Source of the DNA: Rhabdaerophilum calidifontis
GTDB lineage: Bacteria > Pseudomonadota > Alphaproteobacteria > Rhizobiales > Beijerinckiaceae
Assembly: GCF_008641065.1 (NCBI RefSeq)
Contig: NZ_VTRS01000001.1
Span: 806,001-870,000, forward strand
Length of the DNA stretch: 64,000 nucleotides
Direction: 5' to 3'
Below the pieces are notes generated by a model, which made no database searches, was not told the DNA's origin, and worked only from the letters and a program-made list of their open reading frames with translations. Numbering within the stretch: the first letter of the stretch is position 1; each line of letters begins with the position of its first letter. Shown here in pieces: positions 10,708 to 22,231 of this stretch. Position numbers and translations under genes: made by a program.

Positions 10708-10875
10708 ATTGTTTTTTTAAGAACACTTCTTCCCCTGTTTGTGGCGGACGCGTGTTACAGAGCGTAAGAATCAGTGATTTTGCAATTGCTGATCGGGGAG
10801 GTATCCCGGCTCTGGTAGCGGGTGGCGTTCCGGCACGGACCGGATCAATGCGTCGGCATCGAGGTGGGGCCTCGC

Positions 10876-11829
10876 ATGCAGGGGAAGAATGACGTGAAAC
10901 AAACCACTTTGGCCGATCAGATTGTCATCGAAGGCGTCGGTGTTCATTCGGGTCGTCCCGCGCAGGTTCTCCTTCATCCGGCGGAAGCCGGGTCGGGCAT
11001 CACCTTCCTGCGTACAAATCTCCCGAATGGGCGCGAGCGCCAGATCCCGGCGCGCTACCATTCGGTTTGCAACACCGATCTCTGCACCGTGATCGGCGAC
11101 GGGGCCGGCGCTTCGATCTCGACGGTCGAGCATCTGATGAGTGCGCTGGCCGGGCTCGGCGTCGACAATGTTCTCGTCGAGGTGGACGGGCCGGAAATGC
11201 CGATCCTCGACGGTTCCGCCCGGCTCTTCGTCGAGGCGATTGACCAGGTGGGGCTGCGCAGTCTCGGCGCGACGCGCAAGGTCGTGAAGGTTCTCAAGCC
11301 AGTGCGGGTCGAACTCGGCAATGCGGTGGCGGAATTGCTGCCGCGCGATCACGGCTTCCGACTTGATGCCGAGATCGTGTTCGACAGCACGGTGATCGGC
11401 CGGCAATCCTACGGCTTTGAACTCGATGCGGGGCGCTATCGCCGCGAGATTGCCAGCGCCCGCACCTTCGGCTTCATGCGCGATGTCGAGCGGCTCTGGA
11501 AGGCGGGGCTTGCGCTGGGGGCTTCGCTCGAGAATACCGTCGCGGTCGGCGAGGATGCCGTCGTCAATCCGGAAGGCCTGCGCTTCCCCAACGAATTCGT
11601 CCGCCACAAGCTGCTCGATGCGGTCGGGGATCTCGCCCTCGCTGGCTATGCCATCCAGGGGCATTACAAGGCGCTCTGTCCCGGCCACAAGCTCAATGTC
11701 ATGGTGCTCGACGCGCTGTTCTCGGACCGCTCGGCCCATGCGATCATCGAGACGCCGGTCCGGCGTCCGGCACGCGGCGTCGGCGACGTGCTCCAGCCGC
11801 TCGCGGCCTTCGCGCCCGATCTCAACTGA
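10876..11829 (+). CDS. lpxC: UDP-3-O-acyl-N-acetylglucosamine deacetylase
   Basis: Zinc-dependent deacetylase catalysing the committed step of lipid A synthesis. Zinc and catalytic motifs are present: TVEHLMSALAGLGVDN with the first zinc His (about residue 86), GPEMPILDGSA, HKLLDAVGDLALAG carrying the second His and the Asp, and GHKLNVMVLDALF with the C-terminal His. Starts are ambiguous: ATG 10876 has a GAGGTGGGG site, but GTG 10894 has GGGGAAG six bases upstream and would give the typical MKQTTL beginning. The longer GTG 10822 reading lacks a ribosome site. Confidence 0.96.
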   Translation: MQGKNDVKQTTLADQIVIEGVGVHSGRPAQVLLHPAEAGSGITFLRTNLPNGRERQIPARYHSVCNTDLCTVIGDGAGASISTVEHLMSALAGLGVDNVLVEVDGPEMPILDGSARLFVEAIDQVGLRSLGATRKVVKVLKPVRVELGNAVAELLPRDHGFRLDAEIVFDSTVIGRQSYGFELDAGRYRREIASARTFGFMRDVERLWKAGLALGASLENTVAVGEDAVVNPEGLRFPNEFVRHKLLDAVGDLALAGYAIQGHYKALCPGHKLNVMVLDALFSDRSAHAIIETPVRRPARGVGDVLQPLAAFAPDLN

Positions 11830-12059
11830 AGCCATCCTTGACGGAAGCCTCGCGGACGACTGCCCCAGGCGTGTTCCCGATGGCGCAGGGCGGGTTCGTG
11901 CCATAATATCGCCGCGAGCGCAGTTAACGACAATCCCGCGAAGCGGCCGGCATGCTCTTGCATCGCAAGGCATCTTCCCGCAAAAGAGCCCGATTGGGGT
12001 GGAGTGGTGTCGCTGCCGTGCCGAAAGGCGCGCCCGTGACCGGTCAGCGTGAGGCCAGG

Positions 12060-12953
12060 ATGGGGTCGAGGACGATTTCGGAGACGCAGCCTTCCGGCAT
12101 GCGGCTCGTGCGGCTGGCGGCGGGGCTCGCGATCGCGCTGGGGCTCGGCGGCTGCGAGACGCTCTCCTCGCTGAATCCGTTCGAGGACAAGGGCCCCAAG
12201 AGCGATATCGGCAAGGACGAGCGCGCCGACGTGCTCTACAATGACGGCCTCGCCCGGCTCGAAGCCCGCGATTTCGGGGGCGCGACGAAGAAATTCGTCG
12301 AACTCGACAAGCAATATCCCTATTCGCAATGGTCGCAGAAGGCGCTGCTGCTCTCGACTTTCGCGGCCTATGAGGGCGGCGATTATGCGGAGGCGATCAA
12401 CCACGGCCGCCGCTACGTGCAGCTCTATCCGGCGAGCCCCGAGACGCCCTACGCGCAATATCTCGTCGGCATGAGCTATCACAACCAGATTCTCGACATC
12501 AACCGCGACCAGGAGCGCGCCGAGAAATCGCTTCAGGTGATGGAGGATCTCGTTCGCAAATGGCCGAGTTCCGAATATGCCAACGATGCGCGCGAGCGCA
12601 TCCGCATCTCGCGCGACCAGCTCGCGGGCAAGGAAATGGATATCGGCCGCTATTACCTCAAGCGGCGCAACTTCACGGGCGCGATCAATCGCTTCCGCGA
12701 GGTGATCGTCAAATACCAGACCACGCGGCATGTCGAGGAGGCGCTCTCGCGCCTGACAGAGGCCTATATGGGCCTCGGCATCGTCAACGAGGCGCAGACC
12801 GCGGCGGCCGTTCTCGGGCACAATTTCCCGGACAGCCCCTGGTACAAGGATGCTTTCGCGCTGCTCGAGTCGCAGGGCACCAAGCCGCGCGAGGATACCG
12901 GCTCGTGGATCAGCCGGCAGTTCCGCGGCTTCTCGCGCGTCATCGGCCTCTGA
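12060..12953 (+). CDS. bamD: Outer membrane assembly lipoprotein BamD (ComL)
   Basis: Essential lipoprotein of the BAM complex that inserts outer-membrane beta-barrels. The N-terminus carries a lipoprotein signal with lipobox LGGC (RLAAGLAIALGLGGC), then tetratricopeptide-like repeats typical of the family (DEVLYNDGL-like first helix, FVELDKQYPYSQWSQKALL, YVQLYPASPETPYAQYLVGMSYH). ATG 12060 with GAGG upstream is used; ATG 12099 just before the signal peptide is equally possible, and the open frame extends back to 11952 without support. Position after lpxC and before recN is common in Alphaproteobacteria. Confidence 0.93.
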   Translation: MGSRTISETQPSGMRLVRLAAGLAIALGLGGCETLSSLNPFEDKGPKSDIGKDERADVLYNDGLARLEARDFGGATKKFVELDKQYPYSQWSQKALLLSTFAAYEGGDYAEAINHGRRYVQLYPASPETPYAQYLVGMSYHNQILDINRDQERAEKSLQVMEDLVRKWPSSEYANDARERIRISRDQLAGKEMDIGRYYLKRRNFTGAINRFREVIVKYQTTRHVEEALSRLTEAYMGLGIVNEAQTAAAVLGHNFPDSPWYKDAFALLESQGTKPREDTGSWISRQFRGFSRVIGL

Positions 12954-12968
12954 ACGCGGCCGGCGGCG

Positions 12969-14678
12969 ATGCTGCTCAGCCTCTCGATCCGGGACATCGT
13001 CCTGATCGACCGGCTCGATCTTGAATTCTCCGAGGGGCTGTCGGTCCTGACCGGCGAGACCGGCGCGGGCAAGTCGATCCTGCTCGATGCGCTGGCGCTT
13101 GCGCTCGGCGCGCGCGGCGATGGCGCGCTGGTGCGGCACGGCGCCGTGCAGGGCCAGGTGATTGCGATGTTCGACGTGCCTGCGGCGCATCCGGCCCGCG
13201 CGCTTGCCGCCGCGGCTGGTTTCGCGGCGGAGGGCGAACTCATCCTGCGCCGCATCCAGCTCGCCGACGGGCGCTCGCGCGCCTATGTCAATGACCAGCC
13301 GGCCGGCGTGCAGGTGCTGCGCGCGATCGGTGCCACTCTCGTCGAGATCCACGGCCAGCATGCCGACCGCGCCATGATCGACCCGGCGGCGCATCGCGCG
13401 CTGGTCGATGGGTTCGCGGGGCTGGAGGACGAGGTGGCGGATCTCGCGCGGCTCCATGCCGGCTGGCGGGAGGCGGCGCGGCAGGCGGCGGAGGCCGCGG
13501 CGCGGCTCGAGGCGAGCCGGCGCGAGGCGGATTACCTGCGCCATGCGGCGGCCGAACTCGACGCCCTCGCGCCGGAACCCGGCGAGGAGGAGGCGCTGGC
13601 GACGCGCCGGCAGGCGATGATGCAGGCGGAAAAGACGATCGTCGATCTGCGCGACGCCGCCGATCTCATCAGCGGCGAGCGGGCGCCGGGGCCGGTGATC
13701 CTCGCGGCGCTGCGGCGGATCGAGCGCCGGCGCGATGGCGGTGGCGAGGCGCTGGCCGGAGCGGTCAGCGCGCTGGAGACGGCGCTCGCCGCGCTCGACG
13801 AGGCGCAGGATGGTCTCGAACGGGCGCTGCGCGATTCGGAATTCGAGCCGCGCGAACTGGAGCGCATCGAGGAGCGGCTCTTCGCGTTGCGCGCGGCGGC
13901 GCGCAAATACCATGTGCCGGTGGATGAACTCGCCGCGCTCGCCGTGCGCCATGCCGCGGATCTCGACATGCTCGACCATGGCGAGGCGCAGCTCGCCGCC
14001 CTGGAGGCGCGGGCGCGCGAGGCGGAGGCGCTGCTGCGGGCGCGGGCCGAGGCGCTCTCGGCCAAGCGGCACCACGCCGCCGCGGCGCTCGACGCGGCGA
14101 TCGCGGCCGAATTGCCGCCGCTGAAGCTCGAACGCGCCCGCTTCTCGACCGAGATCGACAGCGACCCGGCCCGGCTCGACGCCAGCGGCATCGACCGGGT
14201 TGAATTCCATGTCGCGACCAATCCCGGCACGCGGCCGGGACCGATGATGAAGGTCGCCTCGGGCGGCGAACTCGCCCGTTTCATGCTCGCGCTCAAGGTG
14301 GCGCTCGCCGATCGCGGTTCGGCGCCGACCCTCGTGTTCGACGAGATCGATACCGGCGTCGGCGGCGCGGTCGCGGATGCGATCGGCGCGCGGCTCGCCC
14401 GGCTCGCCGGCAATGTCCAGGTGCTGGCGGTGACGCATGCGCCGCAGGTGGCGGCGCGCGCCGCGCATCATTTCCACATCGCCAAGGGCGAGGTAACAGC
14501 GGGCGAGGTAACAGCGGGCGAGGGGACGCCGGAGGAGGAGCGTGCCCCGATGCGATTCGCGACCCGCGTCATCCGGCTCGCGCCCGAGGCGCGGCGCGAG
14601 GAGATCGCGCGCATGCTCTCCGGTGCGGCGATCACCGACGAGGCCCGGGCCGCCGCGCGGCGGCTGCTGGAGGCGTGA
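12969..14678 (+). CDS. recN: DNA repair protein RecN
   Basis: SMC-like ATPase acting in double-strand-break repair. The 569-residue product has an N-terminal Walker A LTGETGAGKSILLDALAL (about residue 30), a long Ala/Arg/Glu-rich coiled coil through the middle, the ABC signature region KVASGGELARFMLALK, and Walker B PTLVFDEIDTGVGGAVADAIG followed by VTHAPQVAARA. Near residue 510 is an unusual GEVTA-GEVTA-GEGT insertion, encoded by a 15-base tandem duplication (14486-14530). The stop abuts the ligA start directly. Confidence 0.96.
   Translation: MLLSLSIRDIVLIDRLDLEFSEGLSVLTGETGAGKSILLDALALALGARGDGALVRHGAVQGQVIAMFDVPAAHPARALAAAAGFAAEGELILRRIQLADGRSRAYVNDQPAGVQVLRAIGATLVEIHGQHADRAMIDPAAHRALVDGFAGLEDEVADLARLHAGWREAARQAAEAAARLEASRREADYLRHAAAELDALAPEPGEEEALATRRQAMMQAEKTIVDLRDAADLISGERAPGPVILAALRRIERRRDGGGEALAGAVSALETALAALDEAQDGLERALRDSEFEPRELERIEERLFALRAAARKYHVPVDELAALAVRHAADLDMLDHGEAQLAALEARAREAEALLRARAEALSAKRHHAAAALDAAIAAELPPLKLERARFSTEIDSDPARLDASGIDRVEFHVATNPGTRPGPMMKVASGGELARFMLALKVALADRGSAPTLVFDEIDTGVGGAVADAIGARLARLAGNVQVLAVTHAPQVAARAAHHFHIAKGEVTAGEVTAGEGTPEEERAPMRFATRVIRLAPEARREEIARMLSGAAITDEARAAARRLLEA
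14486..14530 (+). repeat. 15-base tandem duplication inside recN
   Basis: Two perfect copies of GGGCGAGGTAACAGC (14486-14500 and 14501-14515) are followed by a diverged third copy. In frame it encodes repeated GEVTA and lies in the surface-loop region between Walker B and the C-terminus, so it probably does not disrupt the ATPase. Confidence 0.85.
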
Positions 14679-17951
<3,273 letters not shown>

Positions 17952-17955
<4 letters not shown>

Positions 17956-19796
17956 AGCGGCTGGCACGCCTTTTCGAGGAAGGCGAGATCCGCTCCCGCG
18001 AGATGCGGCGCGAGGCGCGCCAGCGTCTCGGCATGGTAGGCGTCGAGCCAGGCGCGCTCGGCGCGGGTCAGCATGGATTTCACGATCGCCGCCCGGTCGA
18101 TCGGCACATGGGTCAGCGTCTCGAAGCCGAGCATCGCGCGTTCGGCGCCGGCGGGCGCCATCGGCGTGACCGCTACGAGGTTCTCTATGCGTATGCCGAA
18201 ATGCCCCTCGCGGTAATAGCCGGGCTCGTTGGAGAGGATCATGCCCGGCAGGAGCGGCGCGGTGCCGAGCTTCGAGATGCGCTGCGGCCCCTCATGCACC
18301 GAGAGGAAGCTGCCGACGCCGTGGCCGGTGCCGTGATCGAAATCCTGGCCGGCGGCCCAGAGGAACTGCCGGGCGAAGGCGTCGATCTGCGCGCCGCTCG
18401 TGCCCTTCGGGAAGATGGCGCGGGACAGGGCGATCATGCCCTTGAGCACACGGGTGAAGGCGGCGCGCATCGCCCGGCCGGCGCTGCCGATCACGATCGT
18501 GCGGGTGATGTCGGTGGTTCCGTCGCGGTATTGGCCGCCGGAATCGATCAGGAACAGGCCGGGGGCGAGCGGCCGGTTCGTCGCTGCGCTCACGCGGTAA
18601 TGCGGCAGGGCAGCATTGGCGCCGGCGCCGGCGATGGTGGGGAAGGCGATGTCGACGAGGGCGGGGTCGGCGGCGCGGAACCCCTCGAGCGCGATCACCG
18701 CGTCGATCTCGGTGATGCCGCCGGCCGGCGCCTCGCGCGCGAGCCAGGCGAGGAAGCGCGCCATGGCGATGCCGTCGCGCAGATGCGCGGCGCGCGCGCC
18801 GTCGAGTTCGGTGGCGTTCTTCTGCGCCTTCATCAGCGCCAGCGGATCGGCGCCGGGATCGGCGATGCCGCCCGCCGCCTCGATGGCGCGGGCGAAGAGC
18901 ACGGCGCCACTCTCCTCGTCGAGGCGGATCCGCCTGCCCCCCGCCGCAAGCGGGGCGAGGCGCGCGACGAGTTCGGCGCGGCCGTCGCCGGGCGGGGCTT
19001 CCGGCGGCACGATGTCCGCCAGGGTGGCGAGGCGCGCGGCGAGCGGCGGCGCCAACCGCACGGGATCGGCGAAAAGAAGCGGCCGGCCGGCGGCGGGGAC
19101 CAGCGCGAAGGCGCGCAGGATCGGCAGATGCGGCACATCGCCCGCACGGAGATTGAACAGCCAGTTGACCGACGGGCACTCGCTGACGACGAGCCCGGTC
19201 AGCCCCTCGGCGGCCAGTGCCTGCTGCAACCGCGCGACCTTGGCGGCGCTGTCCTCGCCCGCGAAACGGAGCGGGTGCTCGACGACCGGGCTTTTCGGCG
19301 CGGCGGGGCGCTCCGGCCAGATCGCGGCGAAGGGGTCCGCGGCAAGCGGGGCGAGCGTGAAGCGCCCTTCTTCCGCGGCGCGGGCGAACCGCTTCAGGCC
19401 GCGCGGGGTGAACAGCGCCGGATCGTAGCCGATGCGCGCGTCCGCCGCGGTGTTGGCCCGCAGCCAGGTTTCCGGCGCTGTTTCGGCGAGCGGAATGGCG
19501 TGCACGACGGCGGGGTCAAGTTCGGCGCTGGCCTGCGCGGTATAGCGACCATCGACGAACAGCGCCGCTTTTTCCGCGAGCACGATCAGGAACCCGGCCG
19601 AGCCGGTGAAGCCGGTGGCCCAGCCGAGCCGGTTCTCGCTCTCGGGGATGTATTCGCCCTGGAAGATGTCGGCGCGCGGCACCAGCAGCCCGGCAAGGCC
19701 GGCGCGGGCCATTTCGCCGCGCAGCGCGGCGAGCCGGGCCCGCGAGAGATCGGGCCGGCCGGCGGCGGTGAAGGATTGGAAACGGGAACCGGCCAA
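17952..19796 (-). CDS. Aminopeptidase P family protein (M24B, long form)
   Basis: Cytoplasmic metallopeptidase removing N-terminal residues preceding proline. At 614 residues it is the three-domain long form (two creatinase-N-like domains, then the pita-bread catalytic domain), unlike ~440-residue PepP. Metal ligands are visible: LIDSGGQYRDGTTDITRT (both Asp), the His in DHGTGHGVGSFLSVHEGP, the Glu in SNEPGYY, and the Glu in GIRIENL. A C-terminal tail of about 60 residues follows, as in the family. It is divergent from the small + genes across a 327-base gap. Confidence 0.92.
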
Positions 19797-20123
19797 GCGT
19801 GCCTCTTCGTTGCCGCGAAACTAGGGGCTTCGTCCGGCCGCTTCAAGCCGGTCCGGTGCGTTTGGGCGGGAATGTGGCTCCGATGCGCCTCTCTTGCCGC
19901 ATGCAGGGCAGGGGGCGTGCGGTCTGGGCAGATTGTGACGAAAATATGCAAAAAACGCGCAGCCGGTTAAGGAAATTAACAAAGAATTGCGTTTAGCGCA
20001 TATCAAGCCTGCAGGATCCTCTCTTGTTGCAGCGCAACAATCAACTACTTTGGTTGCATACCCAGTGCCTAGTCCGATGCGCCGGTCTCCCCCCGATCCG
20101 GCGCCCTGACACAGGAGATGATG
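19797..20123. promoter_or_regulatory. Divergent intergenic region with two inverted repeats
   Basis: This 327-base gap has no convincing gene. It becomes AT-rich between 19940 and 20060. It holds GTTAA-N5-TTAAC (19966-19980) and TTGTTGC-AGC-GCAACAA (20024-20040), both perfect inverted repeats and plausible protein-binding sites. A weak + strand promoter could be TTAACA (19976) with CATATC 17 bases on. The small gene starting at 20124 is the likely target. Confidence 0.4.
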
Positions 20124-20360
20124 ATGGCCAGCCTGACTTTTTCCAACGCCCTCCTGCCGCTTGCCGGCACCGATGGCGCCGAAACCGCTCCCGCCGCGCG
20201 CAAGGGTTTCTGGGCCCGCATCGGCGAGGCGATGATCGAGAGCCGCCGCCGCCGCGCCGAGCGCGAGATTGCCCGGCTCGAGATCGCCTATGGTCTCCGG
20301 CTGCGTGAGACCGCTTCCGAGAGCGACATCGCCGCGCGCGACCTGCCGTTCAACCGCTGA
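20124..20360 (+). CDS. Small basic protein of unknown function (78 aa)
   Basis: I do not recognise a named function. The third of three consecutive ATG codons is chosen because ACAGGAG sits six bases before it. The product is hydrophobic at the N-terminus (SLTFSNALLPLAG), then has a basic helix (FWARIGEAMIESRRRRAEREIARLE) recalling the Arg-rich helix of small DUF1127-type proteins, and ends in DLPFNR. It is followed after 12 bases by a second tiny gene and then an intrinsic terminator, so the pair forms a short transcript. Confidence 0.7.
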   Translation: MASLTFSNALLPLAGTDGAETAPAARKGFWARIGEAMIESRRRRAEREIARLEIAYGLRLRETASESDIAARDLPFNR

Positions 20361-20372
20361 AAGGAATATCCC

Positions 20373-20498
20373 ATGCTCATGACCCTGTTCACCTGGGTCC
20401 TGGCGCAGAGCCGCTTCGTCCGCGACGTGATCGTCGAGGCGCGCGCGCTGCAGCGCCGGCTCAACGCGGCCCATCCCGGCCTGCTCGGCAGCGAGTAA
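20373..20498 (+). CDS. Very small protein of unknown function (41 aa)
   Basis: ATG 20373 has AAAGGA seven bases upstream and an open frame to TAA 20496-20498. The peptide starts MLMTLFTWVLAQSRFVRDVI and continues as a basic amphipathic helix (EARALQRRLNAAHPG). Support comes from the ribosome site, tight spacing to the upstream small gene, strong codon bias for C/G third positions, and the terminator 50 bases downstream. No family is recognised. Confidence 0.6.
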   Translation: MLMTLFTWVLAQSRFVRDVIVEARALQRRLNAAHPGLLGSE

Positions 20499-20547
20499 GC
20501 CCGGCCCGGCCGGCAACGGCGACTTGATCAGCCAGCGATGGCGACTT

Positions 20548-20576
20548 GGCCCCGGTTCTCCGGGGCCTTTTCATTT
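20548..20576 (+). terminator. Intrinsic terminator after the tiny gene pair
   Basis: GGCCCCGG, a TTCT loop and CCGGGGCC form an 8-bp perfect stem followed by TTTT and CATTT on the + strand. It ends the 20124-20498 transcript and overlaps the last codons of convergent prmA. Confidence 0.9.
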
Positions 20577-21533
20577 GGCGAGCAGCAGGCTCGACCAGCC
20601 TTCGAGATCGATGCGGCGCCGCAGCCGGAAGCCGAAGGCGCCGTAGCGCGCGCGCATGCCCGGCACGTCGCCCGCGAGCATGCCCGAAAGGATGACATGC
20701 CCGCCCGGCGCGGTGGCCGCGGCGATCTCGGGCGCGAGCCGCTTCAGCGGACCGGCGAGGATATTCGCGAAGACGAGATCATAGGTGCCGCGCGCCCGCA
20801 GCGCCGGGTGCTTGAGCCCCGCGGCCACGACGGGGCGGACGAGATGCGGCACGCCGTTCAGCCGGGCATTGGCGCGGGCGATCCGCACCGAATCGGGGTC
20901 GATCTCGCCGGCACGGACGCGGCGCTTCAGCATTGCGGCGGCGGCCATGGCCAGCACCCCGGTGCCGGAGCCGATATCGACGATTGCCGCCGGGCGCCGC
21001 CGCTTCAGCAGCGAATCGAGCAGGAGGAGGCAGCCGCGCGTGGTGCCGTGATGCCCGGTGCCGAAGGCCAGGGCGGCTTCGATCTCGATATTGACGCGGT
21101 TGGGCCGGCGCGCGGCCCTGTCATGCGCGCCATGGATGGTGAAGCGCCCGGCCGAAACGGGCTCCAGCCCCTCCAGCGACGCCGCGATCCAGTCCCGCGC
21201 CTCGATCCGCTCGAAAACGAGGGCCTGACCGGCTTCCGCGCCGGCGATCTCGGCGACCAGCGCGCGGATCGCCGCCTCGTCGATGGCGCCGGCAAAGACC
21301 AGTTCCGCCTGCCAGGGCGCCGCGCTGTCGGGCAGCAGCGTGCCCATGGGGCCCTCGCGGCCGGCGGCGGGCCGGTCCGGCCGCCGGAAGGCGACCGGTA
21401 GGGCCGCGTCATCCGCGATCTCGAACGCGGAGGCCGCGAGTTCCTCGGGCTCGAACCGCTCGGAGAATTCGTCCGCGAGGCGGGTGGCGGTGGCCTCGTC
21501 GGTGAGGAGGCGGGCGATGAGGGGGGGGGGCAT
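20571..21533 (-). CDS. prmA: 50S ribosomal protein L11 methyltransferase
   Basis: SAM-dependent methyltransferase that trimethylates ribosomal protein L11. The C-terminal Rossmann domain shows the AdoMet motif VDIGSGTGVLAMAA and FGTGHHGTTRGCL, and the family motif DLVFANILAGPL. ATG 21533 with GGAGG eight bases upstream is preferred; in-frame ATG 21554 is also possible. The codons right after the 21533 start are CCC CCC CCC CTC, a run of ten C bases (21521-21530), giving MPPPLIARLL. That homopolymer is prone to slippage and would throw the whole gene out of frame. Confidence 0.93.
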   Translation of the reverse strand: MPPPLIARLLTDEATATRLADEFSERFEPEELAASAFEIADDAALPVAFRRPDRPAAGREGPMGTLLPDSAAPWQAELVFAGAIDEAAIRALVAEIAGAEAGQALVFERIEARDWIAASLEGLEPVSAGRFTIHGAHDRAARRPNRVNIEIEAALAFGTGHHGTTRGCLLLLDSLLKRRRPAAIVDIGSGTGVLAMAAAAMLKRRVRAGEIDPDSVRIARANARLNGVPHLVRPVVAAGLKHPALRARGTYDLVFANILAGPLKRLAPEIAAATAPGGHVILSGMLAGDVPGMRARYGAFGFRLRRRIDLEGWSSLLLAK

Positions 21534-21597
21534 GGCTTTGCGCCTCCGGGGCATCCTCGCAATCGGTTCGGGCGGCCATGAGGCCTTCGGCAGCGCT

Positions 21598-21894
21598 TTA
21601 CTCGGCGGCTGGGCGGAAGGCGAGGGGCGGCAGCGGGATCGCCGCAACGATGTGGGTTCCGAGTTCCTGAGCCAGCGCAGGGTCGGCCCGCCATTCGGCG
21701 AGGGAGCGCTGGCGGGGCAACTCGCCGCCGGCCTCGATCAGCAGAACGAGATGCACGGAGAGAGCTTCCGGCGCGTTGTGCAAGGCTTCCTCGAAGCTGT
21801 CCCCCGCCGAAAAACAGCCAGGCACATCCGGAAACCACACGCCAAAGGCGGTGTTTCCGTCACTTTCTTCGATCAGGGCGAGGTAGTGACTCAT
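21598..21894 (-). CDS. hicB: HicB-family antitoxin (short form)
   Basis: Antitoxin partner of HicA. The N-terminal partial RNase-H-like HicB fold is clear: YLALIEESDGNTAFGVWFPDVPGCFSAGDSFEEALHNA. The 98-residue product ends shortly after VAAIPLPP and lacks the C-terminal ribbon-helix-helix or HTH region found in ~130-residue HicB proteins that autoregulate. It starts 9 bases after hicA, the usual toxin-first order. It may resemble the short UPF0150-type antitoxins rather than being a broken gene. Confidence 0.9.
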   Translation of the reverse strand: MSHYLALIEESDGNTAFGVWFPDVPGCFSAGDSFEEALHNAPEALSVHLVLLIEAGGELPRQRSLAEWRADPALAQELGTHIVAAIPLPPLAFRPAAE

Positions 21895-21903
21895 GGCCGC
21901 TGT

Positions 21904-22101
21904 TTACACCCAGCCGGCGATCTTGGCGATACGCCGCGCAGTGCCGATCGGCAGATCCTTCTTCGGATGCGGCACCGTGATGATCAGCGTCAGGCCCGGC
22001 TTGCCGAAGTGATGGTGCGAGCCCTCGATCCGCAGCAACTTCCAGCCCTCGGTGCGAAGGCGACGGATAATGTCGCGGGAACTCGTGGGGACGGAGGGCA
22101 T
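21904..22101 (-). CDS. hicA: HicA-family mRNA interferase toxin
   Basis: Small dsRBD-fold ribonuclease toxin of a type II module. The 65-residue product has the family pattern SSRDIIRRLRTEGWKLLRIEGSHHHF, with the catalytic His in GSHHHF (residues 27-32), then a beta hairpin (LIITVPHPKKDLPIGTARRIAKIAGW). CAGGAG lies eight bases upstream of the ATG. A good promoter sits about 80 bases upstream in an AT-rich stretch. The toxin looks intact. Confidence 0.92.
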   Translation of the reverse strand: MPSVPTSSRDIIRRLRTEGWKLLRIEGSHHHFGKPGLTLIITVPHPKKDLPIGTARRIAKIAGWV

Positions 22102-22179
22102 GGCGACGCTCCTGATTCGACGAAGCGTCTACTAACTGACACGACACAGAGCGATGAGAAACAAGAAAAAACGCGAAAA

Positions 22180-22208
22180 ATAATACGCGCGCCGTCCTTG
22201 ACTGTGAA
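22180..22208 (-). promoter_or_regulatory. Sigma-70-type promoter for hicAB
   Basis: On the minus strand TTCACA (22208-22203) and TATTAT (22185-22180) are separated by exactly 17 bases. Each box matches consensus at five of six positions. Transcription would begin near 22173, giving a 70-base leader before hicA. This is one of the best promoter matches in the window. Confidence 0.6.
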
Positions 22209-22231
22209 TAAGGTGTTCTCTTGCTGTCGCC

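Noticed and set aside
19966-19980. CtrA box (TTAA-N7-TTAA)
   Set aside because: The spacing between the TTAA halves is 5, not 7, so it does not fit the known CtrA consensus.
21860-22147. 95-codon minus-strand frame over hicA/hicB
   Set aside because: It is a frame shadow of the hicA and hicB genes, which match their families over full length.
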